Source of the DNA: Lachnospiraceae bacterium
GTDB lineage: Bacteria; Bacillota_A; Clostridia; Lachnospirales; Lachnospiraceae
Length of the DNA stretch: 5,773 nucleotides
Direction: 5' to 3'
Assembly: GCA_017652545.1 (NCBI GenBank)
Contig: JAGCAV010000394.1
Coordinates: forward strand, 1 to 5,773
The number at the start of each line of letters is the position of its first letter. The stretch's first letter is position 1. Under the pieces are notes generated by a model. The model was not told the DNA's origin. It saw only the letters and a program-made list of their open reading frames with translations, and ran no database searches. Shown one piece after another: positions 1-5,500 of this stretch. The position numbers and the translations under genes are program-made.

Positions 1-866
1 AACAGCTGGTACCCGCGGAGGTCTCCCCGGAATGTCTCCAGGAACGTTTCCTCCGCACTGACTTCCGCAGCCAGCTGCGCCGGAATGCTGCCGTAAATGA
101 TTTCCCCCGAAGTCCTGCTCCCGATCAGCCTGTCCAGCATCGCGTAATATGCGGCGCTGTTCTTCTCAAAGTCTGAAAAGGCAGCCGCCTCGTCAATGCT
201 CACGGCGTCCAGATAAATGGCATAGAAGCGCTGCGCACGCGCAAAATCCTGCCCGGCACAATACGTTTCAAGGGCTTCACAGGCTCTTTGCGTCTCCTCT
301 GTTTTCTCTTTCCCGGAGAAGAACCAGTGAACACGGTTCCGGATCCTGATCTTCTCTTTCATTTCTGTCAGGAAAGCATGCTGCGCGTCGCACAGTCCTC
401 TCGCATCCCGGCACACCTGCTCTGCAAGCCGGTACCTGGCCAGCGCGGCGACAAGCTCCCGGTCCGCCGCGTCAGCCTCCTCCTGTCCGCGCGGCAGGCG
501 GATCCTCTCCCTGCCGGACAGCTGTCCCAGGAATTCATCCGTGATCATGCGGATCGAGGCGACCTGCTTTTCTCCCACCCCGCCTAAGGCCTGCAGCTGC
601 ACGTCATCTGCCTGCCAGAGATCATAAAGGGTACCATAGCCGGCTTCCGTAAGCACACTGGTCCGGATCCCTGCCCTGGAATTCTTCAGCTCATCCACAG
701 GAATCCCTTTCAGCTGAACAGCAGCCTGCGTTCTAAGCCGCTTCGTGCACAGCCCTGCTGCGGCCTGCCCCAGCTGCTCCGTCTGGGCAAACATGCCCCG
801 GAGCAGTTCATCCAGTCCGGCAAGTGCTGCCATCTGTTTACTGATCTTTTTGAAATCCGGCCGCAT
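1..866 (-). CDS. N-terminal part of a probable SNF2-type helicase with an HhH-like segment (cut by window edge)
   Basis: The reverse strand is open from an ATG at 911 to the window edge (303 codons, no stop). I place the start at the in-frame ATG at 866, because GGAG lies 9 nt before it, while the ATG at 911 has no well-placed Shine-Dalgarno and only about 9 nt of leader. Numbering from the ATG at 911, residues 68-121 resemble a helix-hairpin-helix-like DNA-binding segment (GGVGEKQVASI at 110-120). Residues 140-250 are charged and mostly helical. The last visible residues, FRGDLRGYQL, resemble the LRxYQ motif that begins SNF2 helicase cores, just before the Walker A region. In that family the core is an ATP-driven DNA translocase, so a cytoplasmic role in DNA repair, remodelling or defence is possible. 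The ATPase motifs lie outside the window, so the family call is inference from the N-terminus. Alternatively it is an unrelated HhH protein. That the frame codes is secure; the function is not. Confidence 0.65.
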   Translation of the reverse strand, partial: MRPDFKKISKQMAALAGLDELLRGMFAQTEQLGQAAAGLCTKRLRTQAAVQLKGIPVDELKNSRAGIRTSVLTEAGYGTLYDLWQADDVQLQALGGVGEKQVASIRMITDEFLGQLSGRERIRLPRGQEEADAADRELVAALARYRLAEQVCRDARGLCDAQHAFLTEMKEKIRIRNRVHWFFSGKEKTEETQRACEALETYCAGQDFARAQRFYAIYLDAVSIDEAAAFSDFEKNSAAYYAMLDRLIGSRTSGEIIYGSIPAQLAAEVSAEETFLETFRGDLRGYQL

Positions 867-875
867 ACCCTGTTT

Positions 876-879
876 CTCC
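876..879 (-). promoter_or_regulatory. Ribosome binding site deciding the helicase-like start at 866
   Basis: GGAG on the minus strand is followed by a 9-nt spacer and then ATG at 866. The upstream ATG at 911 has only AGGT directly abutting it, too close to act as a normal Shine-Dalgarno. This favours 866, with an untranslated leader of about 54 nt from the predicted transcription start. Confidence 0.5.
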
Positions 880-926
880 GAAATCAAACCTGAGGGTTCC
901 GTGTTTTTCATACCTATATTTATGTG

Positions 927-956
927 ATTATACCAAAAACACGAAGGAACTGCCAA
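927..956 (-). promoter_or_regulatory. Sigma-A-type promoter for the helicase-like gene
   Basis: On the minus strand a -35 box TTGGCA (956-951) is followed by an 18-bp spacer and a perfect -10 box TATAAT (932-927), preceded by the extended -10 dinucleotide TG. Transcription should begin near 920. The match is 5/6 at -35 and 6/6 at -10. It lies back to back with the promoter of the oxidoreductase gene. Confidence 0.7.
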
Positions 957-980
957 TAAATCTGCTTCATTCCAAGAGTC

Positions 981-1010
981 TTTACCTGATCGAATAAAGT
1001 GTGCTAAAAT
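981..1010 (+). promoter_or_regulatory. Probable promoter of the Gfo/Idh/MocA gene
   Basis: TTTACC (981-986, 4/6 to the -35 consensus) is followed by an 18-bp spacer and TAAAAT (1005-1010, 5/6 to the -10 consensus), with an extended -10 TGC just before it. Transcription would start near 1017, giving a leader of about 28 nt. The weak -35 is partly offset by the extended -10. It diverges from the helicase-like promoter, with 24 bp between the two -35 boxes. Confidence 0.55.
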
Positions 1011-1030
1011 CAATGCCAGCAATACAATAA

Positions 1031-1036
1031 AGGAGG
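1031..1036 (+). promoter_or_regulatory. Strong ribosome binding site of the Gfo/Idh/MocA gene
   Basis: A perfect AGGAGG is followed by 8 nt and then the ATG at 1045, which fixes the start codon. It is a near-ideal Shine-Dalgarno, as is usual in Firmicutes. Confidence 0.85.
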
Positions 1037-1044
1037 ATCTGATC

Positions 1045-2025
1045 ATGAAATGGGGAATTATGGCTACCGGGAAAATTGCGTCCAATTTCGCGAAAACAAT
1101 TCGCGCGATGGCGTCTCCCGATGAGGAGCTGATCGCAGTCGGCTCCAGGAATGCGGAAAGCGCAGGCAGGTTCGCCGCAGAGTATGATATACCTGTGTGC
1201 TACGCAAGCTACGAGGAACTTGTCAGTGACCCGCAGGTAGAGGCCGTCTACATTGCAACACCCAACCATCTCCACTATGAGAACTGCCTGCTCTGCCTTG
1301 AAGCCGGCAAGCATGTGCTGTGTGAGAAGCCTCTTACCACGGATGCCGGTCTTGCCGCATCGCTCTATGAGCTTTCGGAAAAGAAAGGCCTGTTCCTGAT
1401 GGAGGCATTCTGGATCCGTTTCCTTCCTCTCTACGAAAAGCTGGGAGAGCTGCTTGGCAGCGGAAGTCTGGGCGCGGTCAGGCATGTCCGGGCTGAATAC
1501 GGCTTTATCGCGGAAGGCACCCGCAGGACACGCAAATTCCGTTCCGAACTGGGCGGCGGGGCTTTGCTGGACATCGGCATTTACAATCTGGGATTTCTGT
1601 ATTATGTGACAGGCCAGATTCCGACAGCCTTTACATCCCATGTGCATATGAATGAATTCGGAACAGATGACTACAGCGTCGTTCAGATGGAGTATGCCGA
1701 CGGGACCACGGCTCATTCCCTGCAGGCCATCGGGCTGCAGGTACCGCGCAGGGCTGCCATTATCTGCGAGAAGGGCATGATCTGCCTTGATGATTTTCAG
1801 TGTGCCGAGAAGATGACCGTGCAGCCCAACGGAGAAGATCCGTATGAGATCAGCTGTCCGTTCGAGGTGAATGGATATGAGTATGAGATCCGGGAGGCAA
1901 CGGCATGTATCCGGGCGAACAAATGCCGCAGCGACCGCTTTACACCGGAAGATTCCCTGAAGGTCCTCAGGCTGATGGACGACATCCGGGAATCATGGGG
2001 GATGAAATTCACATTTGAAGAGTAG
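1045..2025 (+). CDS. Gfo/Idh/MocA family NAD(P)-dependent oxidoreductase (dihydrodiol dehydrogenase-like)
   Basis: A complete 326-residue cytoplasmic protein of normal family length. The N-terminal Rossmann domain opens with WGIMATGKIASNF (residues 3-15), the dinucleotide-binding glycine loop with Ala at the middle glycine, as many members have. The YIATPNHLHYEN segment (69-80) and EKP (94-96, catalytic Lys95) follow. The C-terminal alpha/beta domain carries EAFWIRFLPLY (120-130) and LLDIGIYNLG (174-183). Asp176 and Tyr180 of that stretch match the DxGxY pattern of dimeric dihydrodiol dehydrogenases, rather than the DxGxH of myo-inositol dehydrogenases. Family members oxidise or reduce sugars, inositols or diols with NAD(P). 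The substrate cannot be read from the sequence. The gene has its own promoter and terminator and no sugar-transport or catabolic neighbour in view, so it looks monocistronic. Start fixed by AGGAGG 8 nt upstream. Family sure, substrate unknown. Confidence 0.93.
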   Translation: MKWGIMATGKIASNFAKTIRAMASPDEELIAVGSRNAESAGRFAAEYDIPVCYASYEELVSDPQVEAVYIATPNHLHYENCLLCLEAGKHVLCEKPLTTDAGLAASLYELSEKKGLFLMEAFWIRFLPLYEKLGELLGSGSLGAVRHVRAEYGFIAEGTRRTRKFRSELGGGALLDIGIYNLGFLYYVTGQIPTAFTSHVHMNEFGTDDYSVVQMEYADGTTAHSLQAIGLQVPRRAAIICEKGMICLDDFQCAEKMTVQPNGEDPYEISCPFEVNGYEYEIREATACIRANKCRSDRFTPEDSLKVLRLMDDIRESWGMKFTFEE

Positions 2026-2034
2026 GATGCTGAA

Positions 2035-2069
2035 GGGGGAACGCGTACACACCGCGTTCCCCCTTTTTT
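2035..2069 (+). terminator. Rho-independent terminator after the Gfo/Idh/MocA gene
   Basis: A perfect 11-bp stem (GGGGGAACGCG at 2035-2045 with CGCGTTCCCCC at 2053-2063) encloses a 7-nt loop and is followed by six T (2064-2069). It starts 10 nt after the stop codon. The adjacent AA/TT pair could lengthen the stem to 13 bp. It also lies directly downstream of the convergent DUF2974 gene, but on that strand the stem is followed by TTCAGC, a poor U tract, so termination that way would be weaker. Confidence 0.93.
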
Positions 2070-2070
2070 C

Positions 2071-3330
2071 TTACGACTGATCCTGTTCCGGATCTTTCTC
2101 CGGCAGCAGCTTCTGTTTTTCCGGAATTTCCTTCTGCTCTTTCAGCTGCTTATCCTTCCCTTTCAGTCCTCTCCACTTCTCTCTCAGTCCGAGAATCACT
2201 TCCGCAGTCTTTTCTGTACCGGCTTCGAACAGGCCGTCCATCAGCGCGTTCCTGCCGGATCTGACAAGCGCCATGATCGTATTCGAAAGCATATCCTGCT
2301 TTTCGGGTTCCATGGATTTCAGCTTTTTCCAGATCTCCGGGTAATTTCTGATCGGGTCATCGTGCAGTTCCTTAAACGTCTCCGCACCCGGCGAACTCAT
2401 CAGGTCGAAGGCGGCGTCAATAAATTCTTTCCTCTGCTGCTCATCCAGGCTTTCGATCCAGGAATCCAGCGTTTTATCGACAAACCGGCTTGTATCCGTT
2501 GTAGCCTCCGCCTCCACAAAACGATTGCGCAGCACCTCCCAGGAGAATGCGTCATGCTGCATGATTCCCTTCCGGCTGCTTTTGATGATCCTGTTCTCAA
2601 AGCGGTTATGCATCAGCAGGCCGAAGATCGATTCTTCCGGGATGAAACTGATGATCCTGGGAAGGATGCGCATGTATCCGCTCTGCTGCGTCACTTCCTC
2701 CAGAAAGCCGGGGCTGTCATTGGAATATACCTCCGCGATCCTCATCTGAATGGCTTCCTCGCAGAAAGCTGATGCGTATACGGCGAAATTGCCGCCCTTG
2801 GAATGGCCGCCCACACGGATCGTGCTGCAGCTGTTCATCCCTGAAAATACCCGGTTGAGATACTCCACCGCGTGCTTCTGCCCGGCAGTCCCGTTCATAT
2901 AGCCGAACTTGAAGTCTTCCTTCCAGCCTACGATGGTATTGTCTGTTCCCCTGAATGACGCAAAGGCGGATCCGTCTTCCAGAAGAAAGGTCACCGCGGA
3001 CATCTGTTCCGCTTCCTCCTCATCCCGCCTGTTCACATAGCAGGACACCTTTACGTTCCCGAACCGGGCAGAGCCGGCCATCAGGGGAAGCATGAAAGGA
3101 GAGTCCTTTACGGACATCTGTCTGGCTCTGATCTCCTCCTCCGTGTGAGCGGCATAATAGCGCTCAGTCACTTCACTGATCGTGAGCGCATCCCGGGGAT
3201 CTTCCCCGACTATTCCGTCAAAATCGGTGTATACCAGCAGTGAAAAAACGAGATTGTCGATCTCGTTGAACGGATCCAGTGTAAACGGCACATCACCGCG
3301 CCATATCAGATAATCAAAAACATTTGCCAT
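2071..3330 (-). CDS. DUF2974 (Mbeg1-like) alpha/beta-hydrolase-fold protein
   Basis: A complete 419-residue protein starting at MANVFDYLIWRGD, a typical N-terminus for this family. It is followed by NEIDNLVFSLLVYTDFDGI (22-40). The hydrolase core has FRGTD (126-130), like the lipase class 3 FRGT strand, and GHSKGG (175-180), a nucleophile elbow with Ser177. Plausible partners are Asp205 in NDSPGF and His259 in QHDAFSW, completing a Ser-Asp-His triad by analogy with lipases. Residues 385-419 form a highly charged Lys/Glu/Gln-rich tail, probably disordered. There is no signal peptide or membrane segment, so it should be cytoplasmic. The family is widespread in Firmicutes; lipase or esterase activity is inferred from fold and motif, and the substrate is unknown. 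GAGG 7 nt upstream and a promoter at 3400-3428 support this start; a longer in-frame ORF back to 3447 would begin upstream of that promoter. Divergent from the flavodiiron gene. Confidence 0.88.
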   Translation of the reverse strand: MANVFDYLIWRGDVPFTLDPFNEIDNLVFSLLVYTDFDGIVGEDPRDALTISEVTERYYAAHTEEEIRARQMSVKDSPFMLPLMAGSARFGNVKVSCYVNRRDEEEAEQMSAVTFLLEDGSAFASFRGTDNTIVGWKEDFKFGYMNGTAGQKHAVEYLNRVFSGMNSCSTIRVGGHSKGGNFAVYASAFCEEAIQMRIAEVYSNDSPGFLEEVTQQSGYMRILPRIISFIPEESIFGLLMHNRFENRIIKSSRKGIMQHDAFSWEVLRNRFVEAEATTDTSRFVDKTLDSWIESLDEQQRKEFIDAAFDLMSSPGAETFKELHDDPIRNYPEIWKKLKSMEPEKQDMLSNTIMALVRSGRNALMDGLFEAGTEKTAEVILGLREKWRGLKGKDKQLKEQKEIPEKQKLLPEKDPEQDQS

Positions 3331-3337
3331 ATGTCTA

Positions 3338-3341
3338 CCTC
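3338..3341 (-). promoter_or_regulatory. Ribosome binding site deciding the DUF2974 start
   Basis: GAGG (within AGAGG) on the minus strand lies 7 nt before the ATG at 3330. This supports the MANVF start over the in-frame ATG at 3447. Confidence 0.7.
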
Positions 3342-3399
3342 TGCTGTGCAATAAAGTCAGAACGGACTGCTCTGTCTCCCCGGAACGTCCGTCCGCATT

Positions 3400-3428
3400 A
3401 TTATACTTTGCCTGCCGGATCAGGGCAA
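3400..3428 (-). promoter_or_regulatory. Promoter of the DUF2974 gene
   Basis: On the minus strand TTGCCC (3428-3423, 4/6 to the -35 consensus) is followed by a 17-bp spacer and a perfect TATAAT (3405-3400). Transcription should begin near 3393, leaving a leader of about 63 nt. Its -35 lies only 7 bp from the -35 of the divergent flavodiiron promoter, so the two could compete for polymerase or share a regulator. Confidence 0.7.
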
Positions 3429-3435
3429 TAGTCTG

Positions 3436-3463
3436 TCGACATTGCAAAAAAGTATGCTATAAT
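3436..3463 (+). promoter_or_regulatory. Strong promoter of the flavodiiron protein gene
   Basis: TCGACA (3436-3441, 5/6 to the -35 consensus) is followed by a 16-bp spacer and a perfect TATAAT (3458-3463), with an extended -10 TGC before it. Transcription should begin near 3470, giving a leader of about 32 nt. The near-consensus elements suggest high basal expression unless a regulator intervenes. The -35 sits inside an 8-bp palindrome, TGTCGACA (3434-3441). Confidence 0.75.
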
Positions 3464-3487
3464 AAGCCGATGTGAAATTCATTCAGG

Positions 3488-3493
3488 AAAGGA
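3488..3493 (+). promoter_or_regulatory. Ribosome binding site deciding the flavodiiron start
   Basis: AAAGGA lies 8 nt before the ATG at 3502. An in-frame GTG at 3472 would fall about 2 nt after the predicted transcription start and has no ribosome binding site, so 3502 is the start. Confidence 0.8.
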
Positions 3494-3501
3494 ACTCACC
3501 T

Positions 3502-4677
3502 ATGAAAAAACAAATATCTGAAAGCATTTATTACATCGGGGCCAATGATCATGAGATCGATCTGTTCGAGGGGCATTTCCATGTTCCGCTTGGAATGGCC
3601 TATAATTCCTATGTCATCTGTGATGAAAAAACAGCCGTCATGGACACCATCGACCAGAGCAAGACCGATGAATGGCTTGCCAATATCAAGGATGTCCTCG
3701 GCGACAAAGCGCCGGATTACCTGATCATCCAGCATATGGAACCTGACCACTCCGCTTCGATCGCGGCCTTTGCCGGAAAATATCCATCCACAACCGTTGT
3801 CGGAAACGCCAAGACATTCAAAATGATCTCTCAGTTCTTCCCTGGACTGGTACTGGAGAACACGCTTGAGATCAAAACCGGTGAGACACTGTCGCTCGGA
3901 AGTCATACCCTGACCTTTGTCTTCGCGCCGATGGTGCACTGGCCTGAAGTATTCATGTCCTATGAATCTTCTGAGAAAGTTCTGTTCAGCGCGGACGCTT
4001 TCGGCAAATTCGGCGCGCTTGACGTGGAGGATCCGGAAGGCTGGGCATGCGAAGCCCGCCGCTACTATTTCGGTATTGTCGGAAAGTACGGGACCCAGGT
4101 GCAGGCTGTGCTGAAAAAAGCTGCTGCGCTTGATATCCGGACCATCTGCCCGCTGCACGGACCCGTGCTCGACGAGAACCTTGGTTACTACCTGGATCTG
4201 TACAACACCTGGTCAGCCTATCTTCCGGAAACAAAGGGTGTGTGCATTTCCTACACCTCGGTTTACGGAAATACCAAAAAGGCCGTCATGCAGCTGGCGG
4301 AACAGCTCAGGGCTGCCGGCGTGCCGAAAGTTGCGGTCAACGACCTTGCCCGCGATGACATCTATGAATGCGTCGAGGATGCTTTCCGCTATGACACGCT
4401 TGTCCTGGCCACAACCACCTACAACGCGGGGATTTTCCCGTACATGCGTGAGTTTATCGGACACCTGGCAGAACGCGGCTACCAGAACAGGCGCATTGCC
4501 CTGATCGAGAACGGTTCCTGGGCGCCCACCGCCATCAAGGGAATGCTCGCAGCCCTCTCCGGATTCAAGAATCTGACTTACGCGGAAAACCAGGTCACCA
4601 TCACCTCGGCATTGAACGAGACCAGCTCAAAGGCGCTGGAGGCACTGGCACAGGAGCTTGCGGCAGCATACAAATAA
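3502..4677 (+). CDS. fprA: FprA family A-type flavodiiron protein (O2/NO reductase)
   Basis: A complete 391-residue cytoplasmic protein, the usual length for class A flavodiiron proteins. The N-terminal metallo-beta-lactamase-like domain (about 1-245) keeps all expected diiron ligands: the HxExDH motif at His78, Glu80, Asp82 and His83, then His146 (MVHWPEV), Asp165 (SADAFG) and His219 (PLHGP). The C-terminal flavodoxin domain (about 247-390) has the FMN phosphate loop YTSVYGNTKK (251-260), TTYNAGIFPYM (305-315) and ENGSWAP (336-342). Proteins of this family reduce O2 to water or NO to N2O without releasing reactive intermediates, protecting anaerobes. There is no fused rubredoxin or flavin reductase domain, so electrons probably come from a separate rubredoxin-type donor not in the window. 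O2 versus NO preference cannot be judged from these motifs. The gene has its own strong promoter and terminator. Family identity is very secure. Confidence 0.95.
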   Translation: MKKQISESIYYIGANDHEIDLFEGHFHVPLGMAYNSYVICDEKTAVMDTIDQSKTDEWLANIKDVLGDKAPDYLIIQHMEPDHSASIAAFAGKYPSTTVVGNAKTFKMISQFFPGLVLENTLEIKTGETLSLGSHTLTFVFAPMVHWPEVFMSYESSEKVLFSADAFGKFGALDVEDPEGWACEARRYYFGIVGKYGTQVQAVLKKAAALDIRTICPLHGPVLDENLGYYLDLYNTWSAYLPETKGVCISYTSVYGNTKKAVMQLAEQLRAAGVPKVAVNDLARDDIYECVEDAFRYDTLVLATTTYNAGIFPYMREFIGHLAERGYQNRRIALIENGSWAPTAIKGMLAALSGFKNLTYAENQVTITSALNETSSKALEALAQELAAAYK

Positions 4678-4695
4678 AAACCAGCTCTTAAACAG

Positions 4696-4729
4696 GGAGA
4701 CAGGGGAACGATCCCCTGTCTCCTTTTTT
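4696..4729 (+). terminator. Rho-independent terminator after fprA, shared position with trpA
   Basis: A perfect 12-bp stem (GGAGACAGGGGA at 4696-4707 with TCCCCTGTCTCC at 4712-4723) has a 4-nt loop and is followed by six T (4724-4729). It starts 18 nt after the fprA stop. On the minus strand it begins 9 nt beyond the trpA stop and is followed by CTGTTTAAG, a modest U stretch, so it may also end the trp transcript. Confidence 0.94.
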
Positions 4730-4732
4730 ACT

Positions 4733-5500
4733 TTACAGCGCATTCTTCATTTCTTTCACATACGCCCCCACATAAGGCGGCGCGTCTTTTCCGTATTTTT
4801 CGAGCAGCCTGATGATCGCCGATCCGACAATGGCGCCGTCACTTAAGCCCGCCATCTTTGCCGCCTGCTCCGGGGTGGATATCCCAAAGCCGATGGCGCA
4901 CGGAACATCCGTGTTTTCCCTGATCACCCGGACGATGGACGCAAGGTCGGTCGTGATCTCACGCCTGATCCCGGTCACCCCCAGACTTGAGACAAGGTAG
5001 ATAAACCCTTCCGCTTCCCGCGCGATCATGGCGATCCTGTTCTCGGAGGTCGGCGCGATCAGAGAGATCAGGGCTACACCGTACCGGCGGCAAAGCGGCA
5101 GAAACTCCTCCTTCTCTTCAAACGGCAGGTCCGGCAGGATCAGCCCGTCGATACCGGTCTCCCTGCAGGTCGTGATAAACCGTTCGGCACCGTATGAAAA
5201 AACCACATTCGCGTAAGTCATAAATACCATGGGCACCGTCACGTCCCGCCTCAGATCCCGGACCAGGTCAAAAACCCTGTCCGTCGTAACGCCTCCCGCC
5301 AGAGCCCTGATGTTTGCGCCCTGGATCACCGGGCCTTCCGCTGTGGGATCTGAAAAGGGGATCCCAAGCTCGATCAGGTCCGCCCCGTTCGCGACAGCCT
5401 GCCTTACTACTGCGGCTGTCGTCTCAAGATCCGGATCTCCGCAGGTAATAAAAGGGATAAATGCCTTTCCGCCGGCAAATGCTTCTGCAATCTTACTCAT
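4733..5500 (-). CDS. trpA: Tryptophan synthase alpha chain
   Basis: A complete 255-residue TIM-barrel protein, slightly shorter than the 268 residues of E. coli TrpA. It cleaves indole-3-glycerol phosphate to indole and glyceraldehyde 3-phosphate; the indole passes through a tunnel to TrpB. FITCGDPD (17-24) starts the barrel. Catalytic Glu44 ([11 protein letters not shown]) and Asp51 correspond to E. coli Glu49 and Asp60. [10 protein letters not shown] forms the late phosphate-binding region, and GFGIST and GAIVGSAII follow near the C-terminus. The start MSKIAEAF is chosen because GGGGAGG lies 6 nt upstream; an in-frame ATG at 5548 would add 16 residues inside trpB and lacks homology to TrpA. 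The first 8 nt overlap the end of trpB, which suggests translational coupling and equal subunit production. It is the last gene of the visible trp operon. Confidence 0.96.
   Translation of the reverse strand: MSKIAEAFAGGKAFIPFITCGDPDLETTAAVVRQAVANGADLIELGIPFSDPTAEGPVIQGANIRALAGGVTTDRVFDLVRDLRRDVTVPMVFMTYANVVFSYGAERFITTCRETGIDGLILPDLPFEEKEEFLPLCRRYGVALISLIAPTSENRIAMIAREAEGFIYLVSSLGVTGIRREITTDLASIVRVIRENTDVPCAIGFGISTPEQAAKMAGLSDGAIVGSAIIRLLEKYGKDAPPYVGAYVKEMKNAL

Noticed and set aside
149..587. Two plus-strand ORFs of 66 and 99 codons
   Set aside because: They are rich in Arg, Pro and Ser, as expected of the complement of a G+C-rich gene, and lie opposite the continuous 303-codon minus-strand frame.
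1040..1045. TGATCA palindrome at the Gfo/Idh/MocA start codon
   Set aside because: Six-base palindromes are expected by chance and nothing around it extends the symmetry.
982..1716. 244-codon ORF on the minus strand
   Set aside because: It is antisense to the 5' two-thirds of the well-supported Gfo/Idh/MocA gene, has no recognisable motifs or ribosome binding site, and would overlap that gene's promoter.
2362..2772. 136-codon ORF on the plus strand
   Set aside because: It lies opposite the DUF2974 gene, with no ribosome binding site or recognisable domain.
3331..3447. Longer DUF2974 protein starting at the ATG at 3447
   Set aside because: The extra 39 residues lack family similarity, the start lies upstream of the gene's own promoter (3400-3428), and the ATG at 3330 has a good ribosome binding site.
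3472..3501. Flavodiiron protein starting at GTG 3472
   Set aside because: It would lie about 2 nt from the predicted transcription start without a ribosome binding site; ATG 3502 has AAAGGA at 8 nt and gives the family's usual N-terminus.
3496..4158. 220-codon ORF on the minus strand
   Set aside because: It is antisense to the flavodiiron gene, whose diiron motifs are intact in the plus frame; the peptide resembles nothing known.
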